Shown here: in pieces, positions 8,359 to 17,102 of the stretch | How positions within the stretch are numbered: position 1 is the stretch's first letter | How the letters are laid out: every line of letters begins with the position of its first letter | Assembly (NCBI GenBank): GCA_019114005.1 | Contig: DXGH01000027.1 | Location: 1-64,000, forward strand | Source: Candidatus Acetatifactor stercoripullorum | GTDB taxonomy: Bacteria; Bacillota; Clostridia; Lachnospirales; Lachnospiraceae | DNA: 64,000 bases | Direction: 5' to 3' | Notes under the pieces: model-generated | What the model was told of the DNA's origin: nothing | The model's database searches: none | What the model saw: the letters and a program-made list of their open reading frames with translations, nothing else | Translations under genes and position numbers: made by a program

Positions 8359-9849
8359 TTATGCCCTGCGCATTCCTGCCGCCAGTTCCACTACCCTGTA
8401 CGCACCGTCATAAATTCCGGCCTTTTTGTTGTTCTCAATGGCGTCGCACATACCGCAAAACAGCGTATCCTCCCGCAAGAAAAGCTCAAGCATCTGCAGC
8501 GTGTGCGGAATATCTTCACACTCCAGCGTCCCGTCCCCAAGCTCTGCGGAATGGACGGCTCCCCACTGCTCATGTCCTCCCACCCGTTTGATAAACAGCT
8601 TTGGAACCGGATAAAACGCAAGCTCGCTTGGTTTTGTAACCAGCACATCACAGCTTCTCATCAAAAGATTCGTACAGTATACGGCCTCAAAGATATCCGC
8701 ATGGTAAAAGCCATGGATTCCCTCTACCGGGCCGCAAAGCGCCTCTTCGCAGAATTTCCGCGTTTCGTCCCAGTCGTCAAAATGCTCCTTTGCTCTCCGC
8801 CCAAGCTCGGGGAGCTCCTTTACAAGCTCTTCCCATACATTTTTGTAATCCCCCACATTGATATAAAGAGCCGCCTGCCCTTTTTCCACCGCCGGAAGCA
8901 TATGCCTGATTATAGCCGCAAATATCTCCTTCTGGGCTCCTGCGCCGCCGATGGTCAGCAGAAAGCGCATCGGCGCCCCCGCCTTCTTTCTCTCTCGTCT
9001 GGCCTTGCAGTCCTGCTCCAGATTGCTCACCAGCTCATGATCCACATAATGTCCCGTAAATACCAGGTCACCGGCCGGCATTGGATGAAGCACGTCTTTT
9101 CCTTTCATGCCGTTTAAAATACGGTAGCCCTGATAAGCGAAATGAGTCTGCACTGTGTGAAGGCTTCCCTCCGCCAGGTGGAGCGCCATAGGCCAGTTGT
9201 CCGGAATAGCGTTGACCACATTTTTCATTCCCCCGTGTATGGCTGCCTGTGCCGGCCATACGTGAGTAGCCACCACCGGTATCTGCTTTGGAATATTTCC
9301 AAAGACAGGAGCCATCAGCTCTGCATTTTTTTGATCCGACGCGTTATAGCTCAGCTTCCGAAAGCCTTCGTAATTGAGCGGCTCCCAAACCAGCCTGTTA
9401 AAAATCCTGCTTTTGGCGGAAATCCTCGACCCCAGAGAATACAAATCATTCTGGGCGCTGATCACCTTTGTACAGGTGGTGTGCTTATAGGAATTCAGAT
9501 CCATCCAATAAGGGATATATCCCATGGCGTTCGCGGCGGAGGCAATGGCCATGGAAATGCGGTAATGCCCAAAGCCCATACGGATATTCCCCACAATCAG
9601 TCCCTTTTCCACATCGAAGGTATCCCCCTTTCCTTCCCCCTCCGGGGAAAGCCTGACATCCATGACGCCCAGGCAGTCTCCAATATGTTTATTTTTCTCA
9701 ATTTTTACCTGATAAGAAATCCCGCTGTCATCCCCAAACCTGCGTATGTTTTTCTTTTTTGTCCTCACCGCTTTTCGATAAACCTTCTTCGGCATTTCAT
9801 TTCCAAATATTTCCTTCGACTTTTCCATATCCCGCTTCCTTTCCTCCAT
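8359..9849 (-). CDS. GT-B-like glycosyltransferase-related protein
   Basis: A 496-residue protein without signal peptide or membrane helices. The middle has a nucleotide-sugar-fold-like start, GLIVGNIRMGFGHYRISMA, recalling the glycine-rich opening of MurG and diglycosyldiacylglycerol synthases. The C-terminal half has FLLTIGGAGAQKE and VTKPSELAFYPVPKLF, which resemble the donor-site region of GT-B enzymes. It is stop-to-start close (4 bases) to the beta-galactosidase upstream. A possible glycosyltransferase inside a catabolic operon is unusual; it could be a degenerate or repurposed GT-B protein. Met at 9828 is an alternative start. Confidence 0.5.
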   Translation of the reverse strand: MEERKRDMEKSKEIFGNEMPKKVYRKAVRTKKKNIRRFGDDSGISYQVKIEKNKHIGDCLGVMDVRLSPEGEGKGDTFDVEKGLIVGNIRMGFGHYRISMAIASAANAMGYIPYWMDLNSYKHTTCTKVISAQNDLYSLGSRISAKSRIFNRLVWEPLNYEGFRKLSYNASDQKNAELMAPVFGNIPKQIPVVATHVWPAQAAIHGGMKNVVNAIPDNWPMALHLAEGSLHTVQTHFAYQGYRILNGMKGKDVLHPMPAGDLVFTGHYVDHELVSNLEQDCKARRERKKAGAPMRFLLTIGGAGAQKEIFAAIIRHMLPAVEKGQAALYINVGDYKNVWEELVKELPELGRRAKEHFDDWDETRKFCEEALCGPVEGIHGFYHADIFEAVYCTNLLMRSCDVLVTKPSELAFYPVPKLFIKRVGGHEQWGAVHSAELGDGTLECEDIPHTLQMLELFLREDTLFCGMCDAIENNKKAGIYDGAYRVVELAAGMRRA

Positions 9850-9853
9850 CTGT

Positions 9854-12280
9854 CTACAGCTGTTCCCCGTCTGCAGCTGCTGCGCAAAAGGCGAGCCGAA
9901 TGCTCCCTGCCTGCGCGCTCTGGATAACCAGGGCAGCCTCTCCCGATTTCCCGGTGGTCTTTACATAAGTGCCGCCCATACCTCCCTTAAGGGAAATCAC
10001 GGGTTCCCCTATTAGCGCGATTGGTCCCTCCACTGTCAGCTGTAATGGTTCATTGTAAAAACAGAGCTGATTCTCATTTTGATCCAGCATCCGAATGCGG
10101 ACGGCCGCCACATCATAAGTATGCTCCTCTCTAAGCAGTGTATGGTCCGCGTCTGCCCAAAGATGTATTTGGGTCACAGGCTCCTTTACCACCGTTTTCA
10201 CCGTCCTGCCATCCTTTATGGCCTCGAACCGGTATGCGGTAGACGCGCCGCCCCAGTCTCCTACATACCGATTGTACAGCTCCACTGCCTGGGAAGGCTT
10301 CATGCCATAAACCGCAATCAGCTTAAGAGCCTTGAAAAGAATGCGCAGGGGAAATCTTGAAAGACCGTTTCTGGCCACGTAATTCAGAATGTCCTTTACA
10401 TCCTCTGCCTGCTTTTTGGTAAAATCTTCATTTTCAGCGATAGCATTGCCGATATAATCGTCTATCTCAATAGGGCCGTGGGCAAGATTCTTATAGGGAG
10501 AATCCCCCCTCACATATTCCTTGATAAAACGATCGTTCTTATACATTTTCACGCTGTCCGCATTTGTAAATATCCATGTTTTCCCGCGATTGCAGCCCGG
10601 ATGCTCCCCAATGTCCATAGAGGAGCTTACCGAAAGCACCGTCCTCTCCTCCTGCTGCATGGCGTAAATGTCAGCCGCCAGCTTTGGGTTGCGGAACATA
10701 TCCATTACACCGTGATAGCAGATACGGTCGCCGCTTCCGAAATCCTTATGGGTGTTATAATCGGCCATGCACCAGCCGAAGCCGCCCGCAATATCCTCCT
10801 CACCCGCCACTGCGTCCAGCACGTTGGCGTGCCTGATGGCATGCTCCGTTCTGTGTCCCTCCCAGTCAAAGGCCTTCGACGGGTACATATGTCCGTTATA
10901 TTCGCTGATCAGATAGGGCTTTTCCATATCCGGAGTCACATTCTTCTTTGGTTCGCAGCCCTTTGCAGCTCCGTCATGGGAAAAATCATTATAGGTGTAT
11001 ACGTCCTCCAGCAGACTGCTTTTTTTATGCGCCCTGACTCCCCCTGTCTGCCGGTAGGGATCAAGGCTTCTTGCCATATCATTTGTTCTTTGGTAAAAGG
11101 CATCATCGTCTGCGGACTCATTAATACGCACTCCCCAGAGCATAATCGATGGATGATTTCTGTACTGGGTCACCATATCCTTTACATTTTCCACCGCCTG
11201 ATCCTTCCAGCGTTCTCCTCCTATATGCTGCCAACCCGGTATCTCCATAAATACCAAAAGGCCGATCTCATCGCATCTGTCCACAAAATAGTGTGACTGT
11301 GGGTAATGAGAGGTTCTCACCGCATTCATTCCAAGCTCCCATTTGAGGATATCCGCGTCCAGCCTCTGCATGGAGGCGGGCATTGCATAGCCCACATAAG
11401 GATAGCTCTGATGGCGGTTGAGTCCTCTCAGCCTTTGCCTGCGTCCATTTAAATAAAAGCCGTCCTTTTTAAATTCCACCCTCCGGAAGCCAAAAACCGT
11501 GACCCTTTCATCCACGGGCTCACCCTCCCTTAGCAACTGGGTCTTAAGCTCATACAGCACAGGATGCTCCAGATCCCACAGCTTTACTTCCTCCAGGCTG
11601 CAGGCTGTGGCTGCGCGGCCTTTTCCAAGGACTGCGGCTTCTATGTCCAAATCCTCAAATGCCCCCTCCCCCCTTTTTCGAAGCTGCTGTCGTATGCCTA
11701 TCCCATCCTCCCCGCTTTTGATAGTAATGTCGCAGCACAGTCTGGGCTTTTCCTGCTCCAGATGCGTATGTACAAATACATCCTCCAGGCATACCGGATT
11801 TTTAATTTCCAAATACACATCCCTGTATATCCCGCCATAGGTCATATAATCCACCACATGTCCAAAGGGCGGTATATCCAGTGTTTCCCTACTGTCCACC
11901 CTGAACGCAAGAACGTTTTCCTCCCCATAACGGATAAGATGACTGATATCCACCTTAAAAGCAGTATATCCGCAGTGGTGCGTCCCCGCCGGCACCCCAT
12001 TTACAAAAACCTGGCAGTCATGGGCGGCGCCCTCTATGACCAGCACAATATATTTTCCTTCCTGCTCCTTCGAAACCGCCAGCCTCCTGCGGTAACAGCA
12101 CAGCATCTGGCATTGTCTCTCGTCAAAATAGTGAAAGGGCGTCTCTGTGCAGGCATGGGGCAGCCGCACCTCCTCCATATCCCTATCGTCATACTGCACA
12201 GACGTCATTTCCGGCTCGAATCTCTCCGCAAAAAACCATCCATCATTCAAGTAAACCCGCTTTCCCAAAACCATTTCCAT
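9854..12280 (-). CDS. Beta-galactosidase-type GH2 enzyme
   Basis: An 808-residue cytoplasmic glycoside hydrolase of family GH2. The jelly-roll domain opens with YLNDGWFFAERF, followed by the immunoglobulin-like domain (GFRRVEFKKDGFYLNGR) and the barrel with RGLNRHQ, NAVRTSHYP, the acid/base region LWGVRINES (Glu near residue 386) and the nucleophile region LISEYNGH (near 460). Beta-galactosidase is the best fit; beta-glucuronidase is less likely. The start at 12280 has GGAG at 7 bases. A GTG frame reaches 12310 but overlaps the TetR stop without a ribosome site. The C-terminus carries extra beta-sandwich domains of about 180 residues. Confidence 0.85.
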   Translation of the reverse strand: MEMVLGKRVYLNDGWFFAERFEPEMTSVQYDDRDMEEVRLPHACTETPFHYFDERQCQMLCCYRRRLAVSKEQEGKYIVLVIEGAAHDCQVFVNGVPAGTHHCGYTAFKVDISHLIRYGEENVLAFRVDSRETLDIPPFGHVVDYMTYGGIYRDVYLEIKNPVCLEDVFVHTHLEQEKPRLCCDITIKSGEDGIGIRQQLRKRGEGAFEDLDIEAAVLGKGRAATACSLEEVKLWDLEHPVLYELKTQLLREGEPVDERVTVFGFRRVEFKKDGFYLNGRRQRLRGLNRHQSYPYVGYAMPASMQRLDADILKWELGMNAVRTSHYPQSHYFVDRCDEIGLLVFMEIPGWQHIGGERWKDQAVENVKDMVTQYRNHPSIMLWGVRINESADDDAFYQRTNDMARSLDPYRQTGGVRAHKKSSLLEDVYTYNDFSHDGAAKGCEPKKNVTPDMEKPYLISEYNGHMYPSKAFDWEGHRTEHAIRHANVLDAVAGEEDIAGGFGWCMADYNTHKDFGSGDRICYHGVMDMFRNPKLAADIYAMQQEERTVLSVSSSMDIGEHPGCNRGKTWIFTNADSVKMYKNDRFIKEYVRGDSPYKNLAHGPIEIDDYIGNAIAENEDFTKKQAEDVKDILNYVARNGLSRFPLRILFKALKLIAVYGMKPSQAVELYNRYVGDWGGASTAYRFEAIKDGRTVKTVVKEPVTQIHLWADADHTLLREEHTYDVAAVRIRMLDQNENQLCFYNEPLQLTVEGPIALIGEPVISLKGGMGGTYVKTTGKSGEAALVIQSAQAGSIRLAFCAAAADGEQL

Positions 12281-12306
12281 ACCAATCTCCATTCCTGTGC
12301 AGCTTA

Positions 12307-12873
12307 TCACAAAACAGATGCCCTGATGCCATCCACCAGAATACTAACCACCTCATCCAGCGCGCTCTGGTAGGAAATCTGATGACGAATCAGAATGTCC
12401 CTCTGAAAAAACTGCTCCAGCGCCGCCTCCATCATCAGCTTGAAGATCGGAATTTCTATCCTGCGGATCACACCCTCTGCCATGCCCTGCTCTAACAGCG
12501 CAATCGTTGCCTCCCACCCCGTCTCCAGTCGTTTTTCCACCTGGTCATAGATTTTGGGGTACTTATCCTTCAAAAGGTACAGCTGTTTAAAATCAATCTC
12601 CTGGTAGGTTTCTGGCAGCACCCCCAATAATCTGCGCAGCTTTGTCAGTGTATCCAGCTCAGGGTTTTCTAGCACCTGCCTTTCGCTGATCTTGATATTG
12701 TCAAACAGATAATCCACCATGTCCAAAAACAGCTCCTCCTTATTCTGAAAAACTGTATAGATGGTTTTTTTGCTGATTCCCAGGGCATTGGCAATATCAT
12801 CCATAGTAAACTTAAGCCCTTTCTGGTTAAATACTCTGATCGTTCCCTGTAAAATACTCTCCCTTAGTTCCAT
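12307..12873 (-). CDS. TetR/AcrR-family regulator
   Basis: A 188-residue repressor-type protein. The N-terminal helix-turn-helix covers about residues 10-50 (FTMDDIANALGISKKTIYTVFQNKEELF split over two helices), followed by an all-helical ligand domain. It lies 32 bases after the chemoreceptor and directly before the beta-galactosidase, so it is probably the local regulator of the galactoside operon and autoregulated. TetR proteins are less usual than LacI or AraC proteins for sugar operons. The ligand is unknown. ATG 12873 follows AAGGAAGGAAAG. Confidence 0.85.
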   Translation of the reverse strand: MELRESILQGTIRVFNQKGLKFTMDDIANALGISKKTIYTVFQNKEELFLDMVDYLFDNIKISERQVLENPELDTLTKLRRLLGVLPETYQEIDFKQLYLLKDKYPKIYDQVEKRLETGWEATIALLEQGMAEGVIRRIEIPIFKLMMEAALEQFFQRDILIRHQISYQSALDEVVSILVDGIRASVL

Positions 12874-12905
12874 TTCACTTTCCTTCCTTTTCTCAAATAG
12901 GTATT

Positions 12906-14369
12906 CTACTTTGCCGCCTCCGCCAGGGAATTCATAATGTCGTTGAGCTGATGGTACTTATTCGCCACTGAATCCACATTTTCATGGAGCCGTATAATAC
13001 TGTCAGAAATTTCCTCCATGGCACGGGAGGTAGACGCTACGTTTTCACTGATATGATTCACCTCTGCGCTGGTTTTTCCCAGCAGGCGTTCCAGGCTCCC
13101 GGCCTGATCTTCAATCCTTTGGGCACCGGAAAACACCTGCGACGCATTGCTGGAAATATCTTCAAAGGACTGCTTTACCGTTTCCATCTGTATGCTGCAG
13201 CCAGTCACACATTCCTGGCTGAGCCTGATTTCATTCATAACATTTCCCGTCTGCTCCTGTATCCCTCCCAAAATGAAATGAATCTGCTCCGTAAAACCAG
13301 AAGAGCTTTCCGAAAGGCTGCGGATTTCCGAAGCTACCACCGCAAAGCCCTTTCCCTGTTCCCCCGCCCTTGCCGCCTCAATGGAGGCGTTGAGGGACAA
13401 AAGCTTTGTCTTGGACGTAATTTCATCCAAGGTTCCCAGGATTTTTACAATCCTCTCATTTTCCTGGTTCAGCTGCTGGATGGCTGCCGTAACAGCATCC
13501 ATTTTGGCGCTTAAAAGCTTCATCTGCACATCCATATCCGCCACACGGGTTCCGCCCTGAGCCACACTCTCTCCAGTTTTTTCAGAAATCCCTGACATAT
13601 CTGCGCAGGCCTCCGACACACTCTGTATATTTTCCACGCCTCGCTGCATCATTTCCTTGACAGCCGCCGCTGCCTCCACATCTGAAATGGCTCCTTTTGC
13701 CACCTCAGAAGCCGTCACTGCAATCCTGCCGGATATCTCCTCCGTAACTCCCATGCTCTCGTTCATCATGCTGCTTGTCTTTTCCAGTATTTCCACAGAT
13801 TTCCTTATTTCCCCAAGCAGCTGCTCTGCTTTAGCCCTTGCTGCCGCATTCTCACTGTTAGCCGCCCTCAGGCTTGCAAACTGCCGGCCTGTCAGCCTGC
13901 ACAGCGCCCAGAATACAAACATGGCGCTGACAATATAGACAATGCACATTGCCATGGCATCCACCGACCATGTAGCAGAAAGCTCCTTCTCATAGCGAAA
14001 ATAAAATATATACATACAGACGGCGCTGAGAACACATTGCAGTGAGATAGGCCTGATATCCTCATAAATTACAACCATAAGGATTGCCAGAAAGAACATG
14101 AGATAGTTTGTGGTGCAGGGAAACGCCAGCATACAGGCCACGCTCACCCCCGTCAAAAACGCGGTCATAAAATACATCATCAAAACCGGATTCATCTTCC
14201 AGGACAATCCCAGCAGAAGGCTGCACACCGCCAGGCCTGCCATACCCATGGGAAGCACGCTGGACCACCCCATAAATACGGCATTTACCACACACCGCAA
14301 AAGAATGCTCATTAAAAGTGCAATACATAATATTTGGCTCTTGCGCCGGATCACAGCTTCGTATTCCAT
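12906..14369 (-). CDS. Methyl-accepting chemotaxis protein, multi-TM sensor
   Basis: A 487-residue chemoreceptor. Instead of an extracellular ligand pocket, it has a block of about six membrane segments in residues 12-165, followed by a long coiled coil. The conserved signalling tip is present near residues 315-350 ([18 protein letters not shown], then [12 protein letters not shown]), so it should couple to CheA/CheW. No HAMP domain is obvious. It is 32 bases upstream of the TetR gene on the same strand and may lead the galactoside operon. The sensed signal could be membrane state or a transported compound; that is inference. Confidence 0.85.
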   Translation of the reverse strand: MEYEAVIRRKSQILCIALLMSILLRCVVNAVFMGWSSVLPMGMAGLAVCSLLLGLSWKMNPVLMMYFMTAFLTGVSVACMLAFPCTTNYLMFFLAILMVVIYEDIRPISLQCVLSAVCMYIFYFRYEKELSATWSVDAMAMCIVYIVSAMFVFWALCRLTGRQFASLRAANSENAAARAKAEQLLGEIRKSVEILEKTSSMMNESMGVTEEISGRIAVTASEVAKGAISDVEAAAAVKEMMQRGVENIQSVSEACADMSGISEKTGESVAQGGTRVADMDVQMKLLSAKMDAVTAAIQQLNQENERIVKILGTLDEITSKTKLLSLNASIEAARAGEQGKGFAVVASEIRSLSESSSGFTEQIHFILGGIQEQTGNVMNEIRLSQECVTGCSIQMETVKQSFEDISSNASQVFSGAQRIEDQAGSLERLLGKTSAEVNHISENVASTSRAMEEISDSIIRLHENVDSVANKYHQLNDIMNSLAEAAK

Positions 14370-14407
14370 AGGTCTTCCCTCCGCGCCGTTTCCCGTCCAT
14401 CCTTTGC

Positions 14408-14495
14408 AGGAAACTATTTTTTTATTTTTAGTTTCCTACATTGTAGCACATCCTTATGCCCCTCACAAGAAACTAAATTTACAAAATTAGTTTCC
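14408..14495. promoter_or_regulatory. Two inverted-repeat pairs with GAAACTA half-sites
   Basis: In front of the chemoreceptor gene, AGGAAACTA (14408-14416) pairs with TAGTTTCCT (14429-14437), and GAAACTAA (14469-14476) pairs with TTAGTTTC (14487-14494). Four copies of one half-site in two divergent pairs point to a regulator-binding region rather than a chance hairpin. Positions 14370-14626 otherwise hold no gene, only regulatory sequence between the divergent chemoreceptor and GGDEF genes. Confidence 0.5.
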
Positions 14496-14516
14496 ATTTT
14501 TTATGAATTAGTACCA

Positions 14517-14582
14517 AAAAAGCGCTTTTTCCCAGCTTTTTTTCATTTTTTAATACCAAAATCACTATAAGGGGTCTATAAT
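14517..14582 (+). promoter_or_regulatory. cre-like palindrome and -10 box before GGDEF gene
   Basis: AAAAAGCGCTTTTT (14517-14530) is a perfect palindrome with the central AAGCGCTT core common to LacI/CcpA-family sites. A perfect TATAAT lies at 14577-14582, about 45 bases before ATG 14627. The -35 box is not convincing. This layout fits transcription of the GGDEF gene starting near 14589 and supports translation from 14627. Confidence 0.4.
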
Positions 14583-14676
14583 AGGCTTGAAGCTGTAAAG
14601 TGAAATGTAATGGATGGGAGAAACACATGGAATTTCAGAACAATCCTGGAAGCTTTGAGATATTAAGCCGCAAGCA

Positions 14677-15594
14677 GTGGCAGGACTGGAGGCCATTGCC
14701 CTTGGTATCTTTCGTTTTTCCTGCACCTTCTTTTTCTCCTCCCACAAAAGACGTGTGCTTTCCTTGTATACTATTTTCCTCTCCTCCTTTTTCGCAGGTG
14801 TGACAGTCTGTGTGCACACCAGCGTAAAATCCCTTCCCGTACTCCTTTTGCTGCCCATGATCCTCACGCCGCTTTACAGGGACAAGCTGATGACCGCCCT
14901 GCAGGCAGTTCTTGTGGTTCTCCTGTACATCCTCAGCAATTTTTACTTTATCCCCAATCTGCCCTTTGTGCTTCCAAACAGCTCCGCCGATCCCTATGTG
15001 GAGCTGAGTGTGTTTATTGGAGCCGCACTTATAACCGACATCCTTCTTAAACGAGTTAACGCCGCTATTCTCCTCAATGAGGAGCGGTCACGTCACGATT
15101 CCCTGACACATTTGTATAATCATGAAAGCTTTTACCTTGAACTGGAATACTTCCGCTGTCAATTTAAAAAAAGAGGTCTACCCTTTTCCGTCATCATTGC
15201 GGACATTGACGACTTCAAAAAGATAAATGACACCTACGGCCATGCCTTCGGCGATAGTGTTCTATGCAGGCTGGGTGAGCTGTTTATGGACTGCCAGAGC
15301 CGTGGAGCCTTCTGTGCCAGATACGGCGGAGAGGAATTTGCCATTCTCCTGCCGCACGGCCAGCCTCTGCCCACTGCAGAGGAGCTTCGGCGGGCCTTTG
15401 CAGCCCTCGCTTTTCAGACGCCGGAGGGCGAACGCCGCTTTACCCTGAGCATCGGCGCTGCCGTCTATGACAGGGATTACCCAAGCGGGAGGGCTTTCTT
15501 TGAAAGAGCGGATAGCGCTTTATATCTTGCAAAGAGGGAGGGAAAGAACCGGGTCAAATTGTACGATGCTTCCTCCGAAAACGAAGAATTCTAA
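14677..15594 (+). CDS. Diguanylate cyclase (GGDEF), membrane-bound, N-term shifted
   Basis: A 305-residue protein with about four to five membrane segments in residues 5-130, then a GGDEF domain with the intact active-site motif YGGEEF near residue 215 and the substrate-binding pattern DIDDFKKINDTYGHAFGD. It should make cyclic di-GMP; no RxxD inhibitory site is seen five residues before GGEEF. The in-frame GTG at 14677 has no ribosome site. A start at ATG 14627 with GGGAG opens MEFQNNPGSFEILSRKQW in another frame and would join smoothly if one base were restored near 14694. So the gene is probably longer and broken by a one-base frameshift or a sequence error. Confidence 0.8.
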   Translation: MAGLEAIALGIFRFSCTFFFSSHKRRVLSLYTIFLSSFFAGVTVCVHTSVKSLPVLLLLPMILTPLYRDKLMTALQAVLVVLLYILSNFYFIPNLPFVLPNSSADPYVELSVFIGAALITDILLKRVNAAILLNEERSRHDSLTHLYNHESFYLELEYFRCQFKKRGLPFSVIIADIDDFKKINDTYGHAFGDSVLCRLGELFMDCQSRGAFCARYGGEEFAILLPHGQPLPTAEELRRAFAALAFQTPEGERRFTLSIGAAVYDRDYPSGRAFFERADSALYLAKREGKNRVKLYDASSENEEF

Positions 15595-16190
15595 GTCCAG
15601 CTCTCTCCCCCGCTTTTGATAAAATCAATCAGCAGCGAGGAAATGGTCACCGTCACCAGCGAATAGGCGATCCTCTTAAAGGGAATATAGGAAAGGGACA
15701 AAATAAGCACCGTGAGATCTGTAATCAGGTACGCCCTTGACAGACGCCAATGGGCCAGCTTGGAAATGGTCAGCGCCAGCGCGTCATCTCCTCCGCTGGA
15801 GCCTCCCTGGCGCACGATCAGCCCCACGCCCACTCCCACGAAAATTCCTCCCAGCGCCGCTGCCAAAAGAGGGTACTCTGACAGGTCGGGAAGCATGGGC
15901 GGGAACAGCTCCCACAGCTTATAAAAGACAGAGACGCAGATGGTAGAGGTCACAGACGTTTTGACAAAGCCCTTCCCCAGCCATTTTAAGGCCATCAGAT
16001 AACAGGCCACATCTAGAACAAAGGTGGCGGCAGAGGCCGGTATCCCAAGCCAATGATTTGCAAGCAGAACCATTCCGATAACGCCGCCCTCCGTGATATG
16101 CGTCTGCTGGTGAATATTATGAATTCCAAAGGTGGCGATGGCTGCCCCCAGTAAAATTAAAGTAAGCTTTCTGATTCTTTCCTTCCACAT
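15591..16190 (-). CDS. YitT-family membrane protein, short form
   Basis: A 199-residue protein with five to six membrane segments, opening MWKERIRKLTLILLGAAIATFGIHNIH and containing the family patterns ITEGGVIGM and VRQGGSSGGDD. Typical YitT proteins are near 280 residues and end with a cytoplasmic DUF2179 domain; this one lacks that domain. The function of the family is poorly known. Its stop overlaps the stop of the convergent GGDEF gene. Upstream lies a TTGACA promoter with a dyad (16219-16247), suggesting control by the divergent MerR gene. Confidence 0.8.
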   Translation of the reverse strand: MWKERIRKLTLILLGAAIATFGIHNIHQQTHITEGGVIGMVLLANHWLGIPASAATFVLDVACYLMALKWLGKGFVKTSVTSTICVSVFYKLWELFPPMLPDLSEYPLLAAALGGIFVGVGVGLIVRQGGSSGGDDALALTISKLAHWRLSRAYLITDLTVLILSLSYIPFKRIAYSLVTVTISSLLIDFIKSGGESWT

Positions 16191-16218
16191 ACATTTTCCT
16201 CCGTTTCTTTACTGCCAT

Positions 16219-16247
16219 GATAAACTCTGGTACAATACCAATGTCAA
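16219..16247 (-). promoter_or_regulatory. Promoter of YitT gene with GGTACAATACC dyad
   Basis: On the minus strand, TTGACA (16242-16247) and TTTATC (16219-16224) are separated by 17 bases. Inside the spacer lies the dyad GGTA-CAA-TACC (16229-16239). MerR proteins bind dyads placed between -35 and -10, and the neighbouring divergent gene encodes a MerR protein, so this is a likely operator. Confidence 0.5.
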
Positions 16248-16271
16248 TACCCTAAATATTTCAGGTGCATT

Positions 16272-17102
16272 ATGAAAGAATATTATAAAATTAACGAAAT
16301 TTCAAAATTATATGGAATTGGCGCCGACTCCCTTCGCTACTATGAAAAGCTTGGAGTCATAAAGCCCAAAAGAGATCAGAACGGTTATCGGCTCTATGGC
16401 CTGAAGGATATGTATAAGCTGAATCTCATCCGGGATCTGCGCAGTCTTGATTTTTCCATGAGCCAGATCAGGGAGTATCTGGAGAAGCAAAGCATTGACA
16501 ACACCCTTTCTTTGCTAAAGCAGGAGCTGGAGCTGGTACGTCTTACCATGGAGGAATTAGAGGAAAAGGAGCGCTGTCTGCAAAAGCGCCTGGCGGGCCT
16601 GCATGAGGCCCTTTCTGTAAAGCCAGACGTCATGGAGATCATTCACATTCCCCTCAGAAAATGCGTTCAGATAATGGAGCACATCACCCGGGACGAGGAA
16701 ATGGACTTTGTGATGAAAAAGCTCCACCGCAGACATGAGGATAAGGTAAAGGATTTTGGAAATCAGACCGTGGGAGCCCGCTTTGACATGGAAAGGCTGC
16801 GGCAAGGGGCTTCCAACGTGTATGATTCCGTGTTTTTTGTGCTGGAGGAGGATGCGGGCCTCTATGACTTTGAGCTGCCGGAGGGAAATTATCTTTCTTA
16901 TTTTTACAAAGGCAGCTATCTGCAAAACGGCAGGCGCGTAAAAGAGGCCCTTTCCTGGCTGGAGGAAAAGGGCCTGTATGCTTCGGGCGCTGCCTTTGAG
17001 CTCTATGCGATTGATAACCGAGACACCTCGCTGGAGGAAGAATTTCTCACCGAGATCCAGATTCCCGTTTCCGCAGCATCCTCTCGTGCATCAAAACCAT
17101 AA
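16272..17102 (+). CDS. MerR-family regulator with C-terminal effector domain
   Basis: A 276-residue regulator. The winged helix-turn-helix is in residues 1-70 (YYKINEISKLYGIGADSLRY, then YYEKLGVIKPKR), followed by a coiled-coil dimerization helix near 75-120 and a C-terminal domain of about 150 residues resembling the GyrI-like effector domains of BmrR/BltR-type regulators. It diverges from the YitT gene and probably controls it and itself through the dyad at 16229-16239. Its last 56 bases overlap the convergent MFS gene. The effector is unknown. Confidence 0.85.
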   Translation: MKEYYKINEISKLYGIGADSLRYYEKLGVIKPKRDQNGYRLYGLKDMYKLNLIRDLRSLDFSMSQIREYLEKQSIDNTLSLLKQELELVRLTMEELEEKERCLQKRLAGLHEALSVKPDVMEIIHIPLRKCVQIMEHITRDEEMDFVMKKLHRRHEDKVKDFGNQTVGARFDMERLRQGASNVYDSVFFVLEEDAGLYDFELPEGNYLSYFYKGSYLQNGRRVKEALSWLEEKGLYASGAAFELYAIDNRDTSLEEEFLTEIQIPVSAASSRASKP

